This document shows, in pieces, positions 36,047 to 48,300 of a stretch of DNA of 64,000 bases (positions are counted from its first letter, which is position 1; the number at the start of each line of letters is the position of its first letter). The stretch spans positions 6,324,001 to 6,388,000 of the forward strand of contig JARUPY010000387.1 of assembly GCA_029817715.1 (NCBI GenBank), in the 5' to 3' direction. The position numbers were made by a program, and so were the translations under genes. The DNA is from Melastoma dodecandrum (lineage: Eukaryota; Streptophyta; Magnoliopsida; Myrtales; Melastomataceae). The notes beneath the pieces are model-generated. The model ran no database searches. It had not been told where the DNA came from and worked only from the letters and a program-made list of their open reading frames with translations.

Positions 36047-37897
36047 GCAAATAAAAAATATTAATGTTTAAGAGAGTAAAAGAAAGCGAACCTATCAATA
36101 ATAATAATATAATCATTTCCGTGATAATGTTTTATTAGAAGAGTAAAGCCCACTCCATCTCCAGCTTTTCATGGAGGCTCAGCCATTTTCTGGCCGACCA
36201 TATCTTTCAACAGATCTCGCTTCGGTTCATAGGTTGTGCTGGACTTCTGGACCCACTAATTAGTCGTTAATGGCAGCCCAAAAGAGGGAATATTGGTGGA
36301 CGCATAATTGGGCCTACCCTTCGGTCGCTCCAAGTTTGGCGTGGCGGCATTGACAACCACGTGATCAACTGGAGATAAAATATTTCAACTGGGTTTTTCT
36401 TAATATCCTTTGATCACTCGGGAGTACAAATTTTTAATGATCAAGAATCCAGCGAATACAAATAAATAATAATAATAATAGTAATAATAATAACAAAATA
36501 ATAATAATGCAATGCCCACCATTTGGAATGGCACCATCTACCAAACTTATTTATTAGTGTGAATAATACCAACAGACGTAGTAATCAAATACTTGTGAAA
36601 TTATTGGAGCATTGATTTTCATTATAAAGTTTGAGAGTAGGGCATCGATAGATCTATGTGGATAATGCTGATGGATGATGGTTGAAGCCACCCGTGAAAC
36701 GAAATAAAATAAAATTCTGATTAGGATAAATTTACGGCTGATAGTTGGAATCAAGTCGGTCTTTGCAAAAAAGATAAAGGTTTCGGTTTCTCTACTAAAA
36801 ACTAAAATCAAATGAAGATATAAATTACATTTGAAAAAATGATCGCAATCTCACTACTCTTCTGCCCCTTGTCCCTAATCCTTGTTTGGATTGGAATTGC
36901 TAAAATCACTTACATTTGGTTAACCTCATCAACTGAAGCACCGTGACCAGTATTACTAATGGATATGATATGAGGTTTAAACAGGAAGACAAGAAGGGCT
37001 CAAGGGGGTATTTCTCTGGCTGGTTTTGCGGGGGGGGGGGGGGGGGGTGTGGGGGATGTGTGTAGTATAAGTTCTTTTAATTCTTCTCCTGATGGCACGA
37101 GGCGTGTTGGTGGTTTAGGTAACAAAAGCCTTTGTCCCCATCTTAGGATTGGACCCCATCACCCACTCCCCCGTCCAACCCCACTTGATTAGATAAGATT
37201 CCATCCATCCCCCTCTTCTCTTCCTTTTCCTTTTCGTGTTTTTTTACCAGAAACTATTCCCTCCCTTCGAGTCAATGTGAAGAACACTCCCCCTATAATC
37301 TCTAAACATGAAACAATTTTAATGTAGCGTGCACAGATTCCCTTTGGTTCTCAATATGTGTAAATGCATGAAATGTTTCACGTCCTCGTCTTAAACATAT
37401 TTTCCCACCATAGTGAAGCTCGACCCTATCTCATGTACTGAAGTTGCCGTGTGATGTCCAGAATTGCAGTGTGCACGCGTCCTCCGCCTATCGCTGTAGT
37501 TCGATGGAGCCCCCCTCGAGAGGGTTGTCCTCTCCTCTCTGACACGAGGGACCCCAGATTTTGTGAAACTCTCTTGTTCGATTACAAACAGTAACTGCGG
37601 TGTTCGACTGGGGTTAGGGCGTTTGTGTTAAGAGGGGTTTGCTTGGATCAAATTTTCAAGGTTTTCCCCTTCGACTGTGGCTAACATCCACATCCGGCGC
37701 AACTTTTACTTCTGAAGAATTTGCTCTGTACAACGAGATCCAATAATACGAAACAGTTTGAGTAAAATACATCCCACCAAAAGACCCCTGTACACTTTAC
37801 TTCCATCTCCCAATTGAGTGCTCCTCTTCCTCCTCCATCTTCGTCTTCTTTATTCACACACACACACAGACACGCTTTACAATACCATCACAAAAAG
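36047..37897. other. Intergenic and HD-Zip promoter region
   Basis: No coding sequence is recognised. An AAT-type microsatellite (about 36464-36509), a poly-G run broken by single T's (37029-37055) and a CA run just before the upstream ORF (37857-37869) are present. The last 500-600 bp are pyrimidine-rich and probably hold the promoter and a long 5' UTR of the HD-Zip gene. I could not pick a TATA box with confidence. Confidence 0.5.
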
Positions 37898-37960
37898 ATG
37901 AGGTCCATGACGTTAGGGCGACCTCGTAGTGGATGTGCTCCAAGGTGGTTGTGTAATTGA
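37898..37960 (+). promoter_or_regulatory. In-frame upstream ORF (20 codons) abutting the HD-Zip ATG
   Basis: ATG 37898, with A at -3, opens a 20-residue frame rich in Arg, Trp and Cys (MRSMTLGRPR, then SGCAPRWLCN). It ends at TGA 37958-37960. The next base starts the first main ATG (37961), in the same frame. A strong-context uORF ending flush with the main start should reduce translation from 37961 and may favour ATG 37976. Precedent: the HD-Zip I gene AtHB1 has a conserved-peptide uORF. Conservation of this peptide was not tested. Confidence 0.6.
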
Positions 37961-39059
37961 ATGAGGGATTTATCCATGGCCTTCTTCCCGGCGAACTTCA
38001 TGCTCCAATCGTCCCACGATCGTGATGATGAAGATGACCACCAGCACCACCAACAGGCTCAAGCTCCAGCTCCTTTCCACCAAATCCTACCCTCTTGCCC
38101 ACCTCAGGACTTCCACGGTTTCGCTGAAACCCCAAGAACTGGAGAAAAGGTTTGTGGTTTTTGTTAAAAGATGTCGAGTGGTATTTACTTTTTCTGGTTG
38201 GCATAGGCGTCACGTCCCTACTGGGAAAGAGATCCGTGTCTTTCCCAGGGATCGAAGCAGTAGCTGGCGAAGACCTGAACATGGCAGCGGCTATGGCGGC
38301 AGATGATGAACTTTCGGACGACGGGTCGTCGAGAGGGGAAAGGAAGAGGAGGCTCAACATCGAGCAGGTGAAGATGCTCGAGAAGAACTTTGAGATTGGG
38401 AACAAGCTTGAGCCTGAGAGAAAAATGCAGCTAGCAAGGGCACTGGGACTGCAGCCTAGGCAGATCGCGATCTGGTTCCAGAACCGGAGGGCCCGGTGGA
38501 AGACCAAGCAGCTCGAAAAGGATTACGATCTGCTCAAGCAACAGTTCGATGCCATCAAGGCTGACAACGAGGCGCTCCAGGCCCAGAACCATAAGCTTCA
38601 CGCAGAGGTGATCAATTGTAGATGTGAAAATCCTGAGAATCCGGTCATTTTCGCTGAAAATCGGTGTAAACTATTTCCACTTTTTGTTTTTCTTAGATAC
38701 TGGCGCTGAAGAATAGAGAGCCGGCGGAATCGATAAATCTGAACAAGGAGACCGACCAAGGGTCTTGCAGCAACCAGAGTGAGAACAGCTCCGACATCAG
38801 ACTCGACAAAACAAGGGGTGCCATAAGCCCCCTCTCGGCCCAGAATCCCCCAATCGGTGGTCGGCAGCTATTCCCTGCATCAATCAGGCCCACCACAGGG
38901 GTTGAAGTGCAGCAACTCTTTGAGACCTCATCGCATCATGCATCGAGACAGATGGATGAGACGGTGAAGGAAGAGAATAACAATGTCACAAACATGTTCT
39001 GCGGCATCGACGATCATTCCGGGTTCTGGCCATGGCTGGAACATCACCACTTCAATTAA
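37961..39059 (+). CDS. HD-Zip class I homeobox transcription factor (ATHB13-like)
   Basis: Exons 37961-38117, 38207-38607 and 38697-39059 give 306 residues (301 if ATG 37976 is used). Both introns are 89 bp, GT-AG. Intron 1 was placed at CACG|GTTTCG because it restores the family motif [14 protein letters not shown]. Reading through gives an early stop. The N-terminal [11 protein letters not shown] is typical of the ATHB13/HB23/HB20 clade. The homeodomain lies at residues 99-154 ([17 protein letters not shown] to [14 protein letters not shown]). The leucine zipper lies at about 155-193, and intron 2 falls after its LHAE. The C-terminus ends with [11 protein letters not shown], a candidate AHA-type activation motif. 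It should be a nuclear dimeric activator of AATNATT-type sites. No lesions seen. Confidence 0.93.
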
Positions 39060-42000
39060 TCACCCAGAGAAATATATATATACCCTAGTTATGTTTAAAC
39101 CTCTTCCTTTTCGTATTTTTTACCCTTATTGAGTTTCAATTATAAACCACAAAGAGAGAACTTATAAATCCTTGTGAATTTCAACTTTCAAAAATTAGGG
39201 TTCAACCAAATAATTAAAGTATGATGTAGGTCCACAATACAATTGAATATGTATCGAAATAAATTGAGAATATTGACTAAATTATTTACTCCATGTGAGT
39301 TTAGGTTATCGAAATAGTTTCTTTTCTTTCTGCCTCTTATCCAAACGAATTATGAAGTTCCTTTACGGTGCCTGAAAGAGAGGTGGCGAAGAACAGGCAA
39401 TGATCAGGCAATGATTATTCCTTCCGGGCAATCATTAAACGAACAGAATCTACACGAAGTTAACGACGAGAAATATAATAATAAGACACAGATGTGAATG
39501 TGATGACGATGCTCCCACTGTTTGACTTGTGAAAAAATACCGCACATAAAATTATTAACTTTTTATCACATGGATGCATTATACTCTGACGACGGTTAAT
39601 AAAATATAATTTTATATGAAGTGAATTTGTAAAATGTAAAAGAATCCAAACCCCAAATTCCGAGGATGAGAAGAAGACAAGCAGATGGGAGCAGAGAAAG
39701 AGAGATGGGGGGGGGGGGGGCAGGGATGGAACGTGCGAAACGTGGGGGAAAGAAGTCGTGGGAGTCACCCAATTCCCTTATCACCATTACATTTGCGACC
39801 ATTGTCTGGATTCAAATTTCAATCATGTTTGCTATTTTTTGCAATGGGGGTTGTGAACCTAAACTGTTGTAACACCATAAAATTTAGTCTACCTCAAGCT
39901 ACGGTTAGTTGTCCTCCATTGAGTTACATATGTCCTGAACCGATAATCTCCCGGGAGGCGACCACCTTACTTACTTGATTATCGTGAATTACGTATTCCT
40001 ATCGCAGCGACCCATAACAATATATTTGATCCTAGTTAGGACTATGGCCTCGAGCGGAGGTAGGATTTTTTGACATATTAAAAATATATATTGTAACATT
40101 TAGTTGGTTGATGGAGTGGGACATGTTGATACGAAACTTAGTTGTCAGATTCTTCATGTTAGGCTTGTTGTCCCCACCCGGCCATACTCTTTAACGCTGT
40201 CCCAATAATATGTGTGTAAGCAGTGGGGAAGCGCTCGTGGATGTCCTCTCCTTTTCATTCACTCATCAATAAAAAGAAAATCTCTTTTCTTTTCTTTTCT
40301 ACTTCTCTCTCAAAAAAAAAAAAAAAAGAAAAACTCTTTTTTACGTGTAGGTATGTATCTACTAGTGTTCCATACTTTTGGGTTTTTTTATGTTTACAAT
40401 GGTCATATGATTGCTTTTGGTATCACGGATCGAACTAATATTTGCCCAGTACACACAAGTGGTAGAACTTCATATGAGATTCTGGCACATTAAATTTGCG
40501 TGGGGCCCTGGTACTGTAGTTACATAGGAGTCACTGTCTTCCTATGTGTGCGTGCCCGGTTGAGTAATTCCTCCAAATGTCCAGAGGCGTTCGGTCCCTG
40601 CCTCTTGCGACGAAATCTTGGCGTCATTTTCTTTGCTTGGGTAGACGAGTAATGTAGATAAAAGCATTTAATGTCAATATCATAATTGGTAATTACTGTT
40701 TTCCTTTAAAATCCTCGCCTTATATTCTTGTTTGTCGACGACTCCATGGATGTATCGGCGGGCGATGGTTATCCACAATTCCAATCTAATCCCATAATTC
40801 ATTCTTGTTTTGTTTTAGGGTGATGGGAGAGATATCATATTATAGAAACGTGTCATGCTCGTGACCGAACACCCCCCTCCTTCGAATTTGATTAAATATA
40901 TTATAAATACGTGACATCAACGCCGATTTAGATCCACTGCACACAAAATTGACCAATTTTAAAATAAATTTAGTCGATTTTAACGGTTTTGTAGAACATT
41001 GTCTCTCGAAATACATACCATATTAATTTCTCTTTCTAGTAGTAGTCCGCTTGGATAATCAGGTCATGACTTGGTAAATGGTCGTCCAAACTATGTACAA
41101 GATGTTTCAAAAGAACAAGCGCTCACAAAGGGAAGGCCCGAGGATTGGTTTGAAGTCGTTCGGACATGGCTGATGTCGAGCCTAATGCTTCATATACATC
41201 AAGCATCTCAGTCAGAAGTGAAATAATACTTTTCAGGTCTAATGTAAATCATACCTACATGCAGTCCCACCAACGACAATACCAGTAAAACATCGGCCGG
41301 TTGATACGCTTTTTGCTAACGTAATTGCCTTGATGTTATTGTCATTTATCAATGTTCATTGGCTGCCGTTGTCCTAAAATTTGAAATGGCCAAGGGAGAA
41401 ATATTCACGCGTTTAGCTCGTGCCGACAACATTGCGCAAGATGGAATGTCCTCGTCAAGCTGCATGAAATGTTATGTTACGACTTTTTGTAGCCATACTT
41501 TGAAATGACTGGTTTCATTATTAGACCGTCCTCGCATAACGGGATTGTCGAAATTTTTGGAAGATTTGGTAATTTACTATCACCGGAGATTTATTGTGAT
41601 TTACGGGATATTGAAGAAATATTTTCATCGATTTTTATCGTCCGTCTATAAATAGACATATTGTTTAGGGTTACCAATAAGAACGTCGGAGTGACATATG
41701 GTGAGATACACGGGTTAAAGGGAGGCAACAGGTTATCTCTCTCCGAAGTTGCTTGTGAGTCTGAATCATTGTATTGGGATGGGTAACATACGGTGAGTAA
41801 TGAGAAGATTCAAAGAGTAATTGTGATTGTGTAAGCAGTTGGTTACAGTGGAATCTCAAGGTGGGTGGATGTGGGTATCGTCGAACCACGTAAATTTGTC
41901 CGTCGAACATCGCTCCAACTTTATGTTCCATTTCGTCCTCGGCCCAGGTGGTTACCGCGCCACATACATATGTAAGTATATTGATGATGAAATACAAGGG

Positions 42001-42469
42001 AATGTTAGACAAAATAAAATTTATCCCGGTTGATTGTAATTAGAGGAGGCCGGTGGAACTTCATTGAGGGCTGCTCGCACTATGAAAAGGAAAAATAAGA
42101 AAACAACAACAGGAGCGATGGCAGTGGCATGTGAGTGGCCACGTGGATGGAAATGGGTTCCTGCTAAATTCGAATATAATATGGATAAAGCCCATGTTCA
42201 ATCAAAACAATAATATGTGGTCACAGCTGGTTTTGGTTGGTTCTTCTCATCCATCCACTACACCCGCGACGATGATGAGGAAATCATGTGATGGACGGAC
42301 ATTCAGAAAATCAAGTGTCCCCATGATCTTTTATTCCCCCACACTGCTTCTTATTATTACTATAATAATGTTATATATGCTCAACATTCAAGGGAAACTA
42401 ATATTATGCCACGCTTCATACTCCTGTGTTTTTATCGCCATGGAACCTAAATTTGAAAAGGGAAAGTTC
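39060..42469. other. Intergenic downstream of HD-Zip
   Basis: No gene is recognised. ATATATATA lies just after the stop (39072-39081) and is probably 3' UTR. A G-rich tract (39707-39720) and a poly-A run (40312-40327) are present. ORFs at 40212-40493, 41671-42012 and 42131-42472 match nothing I know. Element D begins near 42470. Confidence 0.55.
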
Positions 42470-42896
42470 TAACAATTTAGCTTTTTACTAAATTATGATC
42501 ACATAAACATGACGTGGGGTGTATAGTAAAATAGAGAGATGAATGAGTCAACTAGTATGAATGTAAATCGGAAAGGAATCACGTCAAAATGATTTATGTG
42601 GTTGGGACACAAAACCTAGAGTCTTATGAATATAACTATGAGAATAGTACGGCCGACTTAGCCAAGAAATGCTCGGCCACCCCAAGGAAGTAGACAACTA
42701 CCTAAGGAACGTGAAGGAGAGGAAGACATACGTAGAAGTTCGAAGAGAAAGCCAAAGGCAGATAATTAAGCTAGTAGTCCGGAAATAAATAGGAGGCCGA
42801 AGCTAGAATGAGTTGCGTTACCAAGCAAGGTGGGACGGAATGTAGACAAAGATGACCAAGAAATGGTAAGGAGGAATACGAGCGGGAAGACACTAA

Positions 42897-42996
42897 GGCA
42901 GTGCTTGAAATCATCGGAAAAGGTAAGAATAGAAAAGAAAAGAAGGGAAAATTTTTAAATTGACCAAAATGCCCTTTAATAAATTTTTAAAATAAA
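42897..42996 (+). repeat. Left terminal inverted repeat of Harbinger
   Basis: About 85% identical to the reverse complement of the right end. The AT-rich inner part (AATAAATTTTTAAAATAAA) marks where the match fades. About 100 bp is long for this superfamily, whose inverted repeats are often under 50 bp. Confidence 0.9.
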
Positions 42997-43338
42997 TTAA
43001 ATTATTTACTTATCTCCTCTTTTTCTTCCCTTGCCCTTCTACTCTCCAAATTAAGATGGGTCAAAAGAAGAAAATATTCATTGTGCTTCCCGAAAATTTT
43101 TTTTTTTAGATCTTTGATCCCTTTCAAACACCGGTACATCATATAATACAGCAACATTACATCCCTCATACAGCAACATTACACCAGCAACATTACAACA
43201 TTACATCCCTCATACAGCAATATTACATCATACAATACATTACACCAGGAACATTGTCCTAGTAGAAACTGCTGAAAATGCATCAAAAAAGCATAATCAT
43301 ACAAAATAAGTCAGAGCTATCTAAGAAGGTCATTAATA

Positions 43339-44330
43339 CTAAACAGAACGAGAAGAAGCACTGAAGAGTTGTCCTCCTGAATCTGCCATGATATTCTGCA
43401 AAAGTTGATTGCGTACCGAAGTTGGAGCTCCAACTAACAATGCAGCCTTTGCAGGCCGCTCAGACAAATAACAATAACACTGAAGTCGGTACTCGTCGCT
43501 CAATCCCAGTGTTTCTAGAGCTGAATAAATCTGACTATTGAGGTTGGCATCATACTTACTACTTGCAACTTTTTCTCCTGTATTAACTAATGCCATTGAC
43601 AATTTATCAATACTCGCAGCCATCGTCTTGTATCCAGCTTCCATCACACAAAGTAAAGATGATTTCCTTTTCTTATTCACTTTACTTGATCCACCTGATT
43701 GTTGGCTGCAAGCAAACTCTGGAGTTATTGGTTCGCTACCAAATTGCGAAGTGTAATGATCTTCGTTGGAGTTTTCTTGATTTCCAACACAATCATTGCT
43801 GTCCATTTTGCCATCACTCAACCCATCGGCTGACATGGGAAGTCTTCGTTTTAGTTGTTTTGCCTTCTCCTTTAAGTCACATGCATGTTCTCCAGTTGCT
43901 CGATTGTTTCCCCATAATTCATACAATTTATCCCAATTTTGAATCGACTTATTCCTTAACTAAGCCAATTTTGGATTTGCCTACAAATCCATAAAGAAAC
44001 ATGAAAAATATGTTACTAAAAAAATACGAATGTGAAACGCTATTAATAAATTATTACCTTAATTCTTTCATCCCAAACATGGTCTTCGACTTCAAATTTT
44101 TGGCTTTCATGATTCCATGCGAATCCACTGAGACTATGAAATGCGTTATGAAACAGCACGAAATGTTGCTTCATGGTTTTCATTCTGCTAAATATGTGCT
44201 TCTTTTGGATGTTAGTTCCATGGATCATATTAAAATCAGTGACGACATTTCTATATGCTGCAGCTGTGAAGGTTTGATCCGGTCTGTTACCATTCCTTGC
44301 TTCCCTCAAAAGTAAATCAAGCAATGTCTC
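43339..44330 (-). pseudogene. Harbinger ORF1 (Myb/SANT-like), 3' part
   Basis: The coding part from 44330 to 44058 contains LLLREARNGNRPDQTFTAAA, IQKKHIFSRMKTMKQHF and FAWNHESQKFEVEDHVWDE, a trihelix/Myb-SANT-like DNA-binding domain. The donor is AAG|GTAATA at 44058/44057 and the acceptor TTGTAG at 43982-43981. The second exon (43980-43339) holds a KLYELWGNNRATGEHA block, a Lys/Arg-rich patch (NKKRKSS) and a C-terminal helical region (YKTMAASIDKLSMALV). A TAG at 43960-43962 interrupts exon 2 near its start. ORF1 proteins help transposase bind DNA and enter the nucleus. The gene's 5' end lies 13 kb away, beyond element B. Confidence 0.88.
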
Positions 44331-45316
44331 TGTTAACATGGCAAATAATTTTGGGCCTGGGCTTAGAACAGAGATCCAGTAATCCCTCAAGTCACACATC
44401 TAGTCGGCCCAAGATACAGCCGTCTAGGTCGATTTATGACGAAGTCGACTAGGTCGATTTACGATGAAGTCGACTAGGTCGACTTATGAACGGGGTCGAC
44501 TAGGTCGACTCACAACAAAGGAGTATGGCGATCAAAGTCAACCAAGATGACTCAACAGTAGCTAGGCCTACTAGTGGGGTCAAAGTCGACGGAACTCTGG
44601 ATAAGTCGACCAAGTCGATCGTAGTCCGTACAGATCAGTCAAGTCGACGAGGTTAAAATAAATTTATTCATTTTCAATCACGTTTGTTAAAGATCGTAAC
44701 TGATCTTAAATACCCAGGAACGTGATCCCATATATCAAGGGGGTTGTTGAGACACTCCCACGATATTAGGAATCACGATCTATAACACGATCTGCAAAAC
44801 GATCTATCTGTTACGTGTTAATCACGTACAAGTCCTCTATAAATAGCAGAGGAATTCTTCAAGATAAAGACACGACCATACACAGCCAAAACTCTTAAGT
44901 TTGTTCGTCAACCTTAGGAATTAGACACCTCGACCCGGTTTGTAGGTCAACTCCCCTTCCACCAGCAGAGTGAGCTCGTAGGGCCTTTGCCGTCAACTCC
45001 CGCCAGCGACACCACCGACGGAGTGAGCTCGTAGGGCCTTCGTCACAGCTTTCCGCCAGCGACTACCACCGACGGAGCGAGCTTCCAAGGCCTTCGTCAC
45101 AAGTTCTCCGCCGTCACAGATTTCCACATCGTTGTCAACACTTGCACTTTTTTCCATTTCTAATGGCTGTAAGCCCTGTTTTCTTTATTCATTAAGATTG
45201 TAAGACTTGCATTTGATTTCAATAAAATTGTGCATCTTCTTACTGGCGACCACAAACTCAATTCCTGTGAGTCCTTTGCCAAATATTTCCGACGTGATCC
45301 GTTCTATAGGCGAACA
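44331..45316 (+). repeat. 5' LTR of B
   Basis: U3 has four degenerate 25-bp repeats of TAGGTCGATTTATGACGAAG plus TCGAC (44425-44515). The TATA box TATAAATA lies at 44838-44845 and a polyadenylation signal AATAAA at 45221-45226. Between them are about three repeats of 50-55 bp (GACGGAGTGAGCTCGTAGGG, CCTTCGTCA; 44960-45115) in the transcribed leader. Confidence 0.96.
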
Positions 45317-45322
45317 CGTTTT

Positions 45323-45340
45323 TGGCGACCACAGTGGGAG
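45323..45340 (+). other. Primer-binding site of B
   Basis: TGGCGACCACAGTGGGAG, six bases after the LTR end and identical to that of element C. A shorter echo (TGGCGACCACA) occurs inside the LTR at 45244. Confidence 0.8.
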
Positions 45341-45370
45341 AACGTTGAGGAAAAAGGATCTTAGTCTCAA

Positions 45371-48300
45371 ATGCCGAGAAATACTCGAAGCCGTGAGTCT
45401 CAGAACCCCTTAGATGGGGAAAACCAGGAACTTCCTCCGGGAATGAACTTGGAAGCGCCGGCCCCAGGAGGCCAGGCAGCTACAAACCAATCCACTTTTG
45501 ATTCAGATGCCCAAGCGCCGGCCCTAGGAGGTCAGGCAGCTACAAACCAGTCCGCTTTTGATTCACATGCCCCGTCCGAATTTATTTCGAGACTGGAGTT
45601 CCACAAGGAATTGGGGAATGTGCGTCAGGAGTTGACTGATATGAAGGGCATCCTAATCGATGTCCAAACTCTAATAGGGCGTCTTTCTGACCCGAGAGAC
45701 GAGGAAAGAGTGAGACCTCGTAGGGAGTCTACGTTCATGGCAGACGCTCGTCGGACTACTCAAGGGCCACGTAACGTGACTTTTGAGCAATCTGATATAA
45801 GGACGAATGCTCTCTTTGAACCCGGGAATCTGGTTTCCCCTGGTTGACCCTCTTCTTCACGTAGTCGACCAGCGAATACATATTGGGATGAGGCAGAGGA
45901 CTTCCAAGAGGAAACAGATCGGGGGGAGGATGTTATTCCGGCTCGTCGCCCTGGAAAAGAGCCAATGGTCGACGCAGTTGGAGGTCCCTATGAGCCTGGA
46001 CCCCGGAATGGTAACCATCGTGAGGAGCCTTCATTTTATGTAAGGGATCCAACGAGCCAGACAATGGGAGAAAGGCCTCCGTATAGCCCGTTAAGGCCAA
46101 CTCGACTCGCAGGGCAGGGGCCGATAGGCGGTGTACCCCCAGACTTAAGAGAGGCCATAACTCAGGTTATAGAGCAAGTCGTCCCCGGAATAGCTCGGCG
46201 AGATGACACCTGTTTATACAGGCCTCCTTATCCTGCGTACATTGACAGGGATTTCCCTTTACCTAGGGGTTATAGGGTGCCCGACTTCACTCGCTTCTCA
46301 GGCGAAGATGAAATGACTCCATTTGAGCATATTGCTCGCTTCACTCATCAACTTGGCGAGGCAGCCGGGAATGACTTCTGGAAACTAAAGCTCTTCCCGA
46401 ATTCATTAACCGGGGATGCCTTTACCTGGTATGCAGGTTTGCCGTCGGGATCAGTAGCTTCATGGACTCAGATGCAGTCCATGTTTGTTAAAACCTTCGC
46501 TCGACTTGATACCCCCATGTCGATGTTTGAGGTTATGCGCCTTAGGCAGGCTAATGGGGAACACCCGGGGCAGTTTTTAATGAAACTTAGAAAGGCCTTA
46601 TTACGATGTAGGCCTCCCATACCGGAGAAAGACCAGTTGCTCCTCGCATTAAATGCTTTGTCCATTCCTTTCCAGAAAAAGCTTCAAGGGGAGCGCTTTG
46701 CCGATTTATATGATTTGGCAAGGAGAGCCACTGAGTACTATCAGCTCCTAACAGAAGAGGCCAAGCTGACTCGAGCCTACCAGGTCGATACTTATGAAGT
46801 CGACGTGGCCGAGTTTGTTAAGGGAGAGTCAACTATATGTGACCTCTTGACTAGGAAAAATTCTAAAGCCAAAGCCTCCCAGAAAAATGCCGAGGAAAGG
46901 AAATACTCCTTCGACACAGATAAAGTCGACGCCATTTTTGACTGGCTTTATCAAAAGAAAAGGATCAGGCTTAAGCCTGGTCATCGGGTCCCTCAGACAG
47001 AAAGGGAAAAAAGTAGGAATTACTGCAAGTGGCATGGTTCCTTCACCCATACTACCAAGGACTGCCTGTCCTTTAGGAATATAATTCAGGATTTGATAGA
47101 GTCTAAAGAGCTCTGTTTTCCTGAAGTCGATGAAGTCACTATGGTGGATGATAATCCATTTGGCGACGAAGTCGCCATTCATACATTTGATATATTTGAC
47201 ACTGAGGTTAACTTTGTAGAAGTCATTAACGATTCTGCTATACCTTCGCAGGATTTACAAGCAACCGGCGAGACCTTGGTGGCTAATGCCCTGATGAAGC
47301 GACTGGCTGAGCGTGGGGTCGTCATCCTGCCAAAGGGAAGGGACAAGTGGCTTTGCCACTGGCACCTGAAGGACACTCACACGACAGACCAATGCCACAC
47401 ATTTAAGAAGTACCTGTTGGACAGTAAGACAGAAGATTGGTATGACCTGACTCCTTTTGAAGAAGCAGCAATGTCATTGACTGCCCCCCGAGGACCTTCT
47501 CACGTCCTCAAAAGTCCTCCTAGTGTGGATCGCCGATCAGCTTCGCGAGGAGGAAGAGGAGGTTCCCAGGGGCATGGGGGGAATGGAGAGGCAGCCGCCC
47601 GGGGTACAGAACCCCCAGCACGGCGACTTGAGTTTATGGACTCGTCCGGCCAGAGAGTCGTCAAGCAGGGGTACACTAGGACTACCCCTGTCAAAGAGAT
47701 AAGACCTGTGGAAGAGCATATGGGAATAGACCGACCCCAACAGGCTGCAAGTCGCAGGCCTCGATATGCGTCACAAAAAGTCGACCCCCAGGAATTGCGG
47801 AGAGGACCTCCTATCGCCCAATTCTTGGATGAGAAGCTACTGTGCCAGAAGTGCAAGCTGATCGCCCACAATCGGATACTTATTACCCAGCTCTGCACAG
47901 CATGCTGCGTCAGCTATTTCTTGCGGCTGGTCGACTTGTCCGCAAAAGGAGAAATGCTGGTAAAAGCGGTCCGCCCCGAGGGTACAGGTAATTCAAATCC
48001 CAGTAAACCCTCCTCGAATAGACCAGAAAATACTCCAGCGCAGGTGGGGTATGACCCAGTCGACGGCAGATTCGTGGAGGTAAGCCGACTCCTCTTTGGT
48101 TCTAAGAAACCAAAATTCGTCAAAGCCCCTAACCCTTCGTCTCAATGGCAGAAGGTGGAAAGGAAGGTTGCGCCCCCTTTAAGGGCTCAGAAGAGAAAGG
48201 AAAGACGTCTAAGTCACGCCCAAAAAAGACTTAGGATGACCCCTGCGGTGCCACCCTCGGAAGGGAACCAAGCCGCAGAGAAACAAGTCGCGGAGCCCGA

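Noticed and set aside
37998..38507. Minus-strand 169-codon ORF over the HD-Zip gene
   Set aside because: Shadow of conserved homeodomain exons on the plus strand; no homology on the minus strand.
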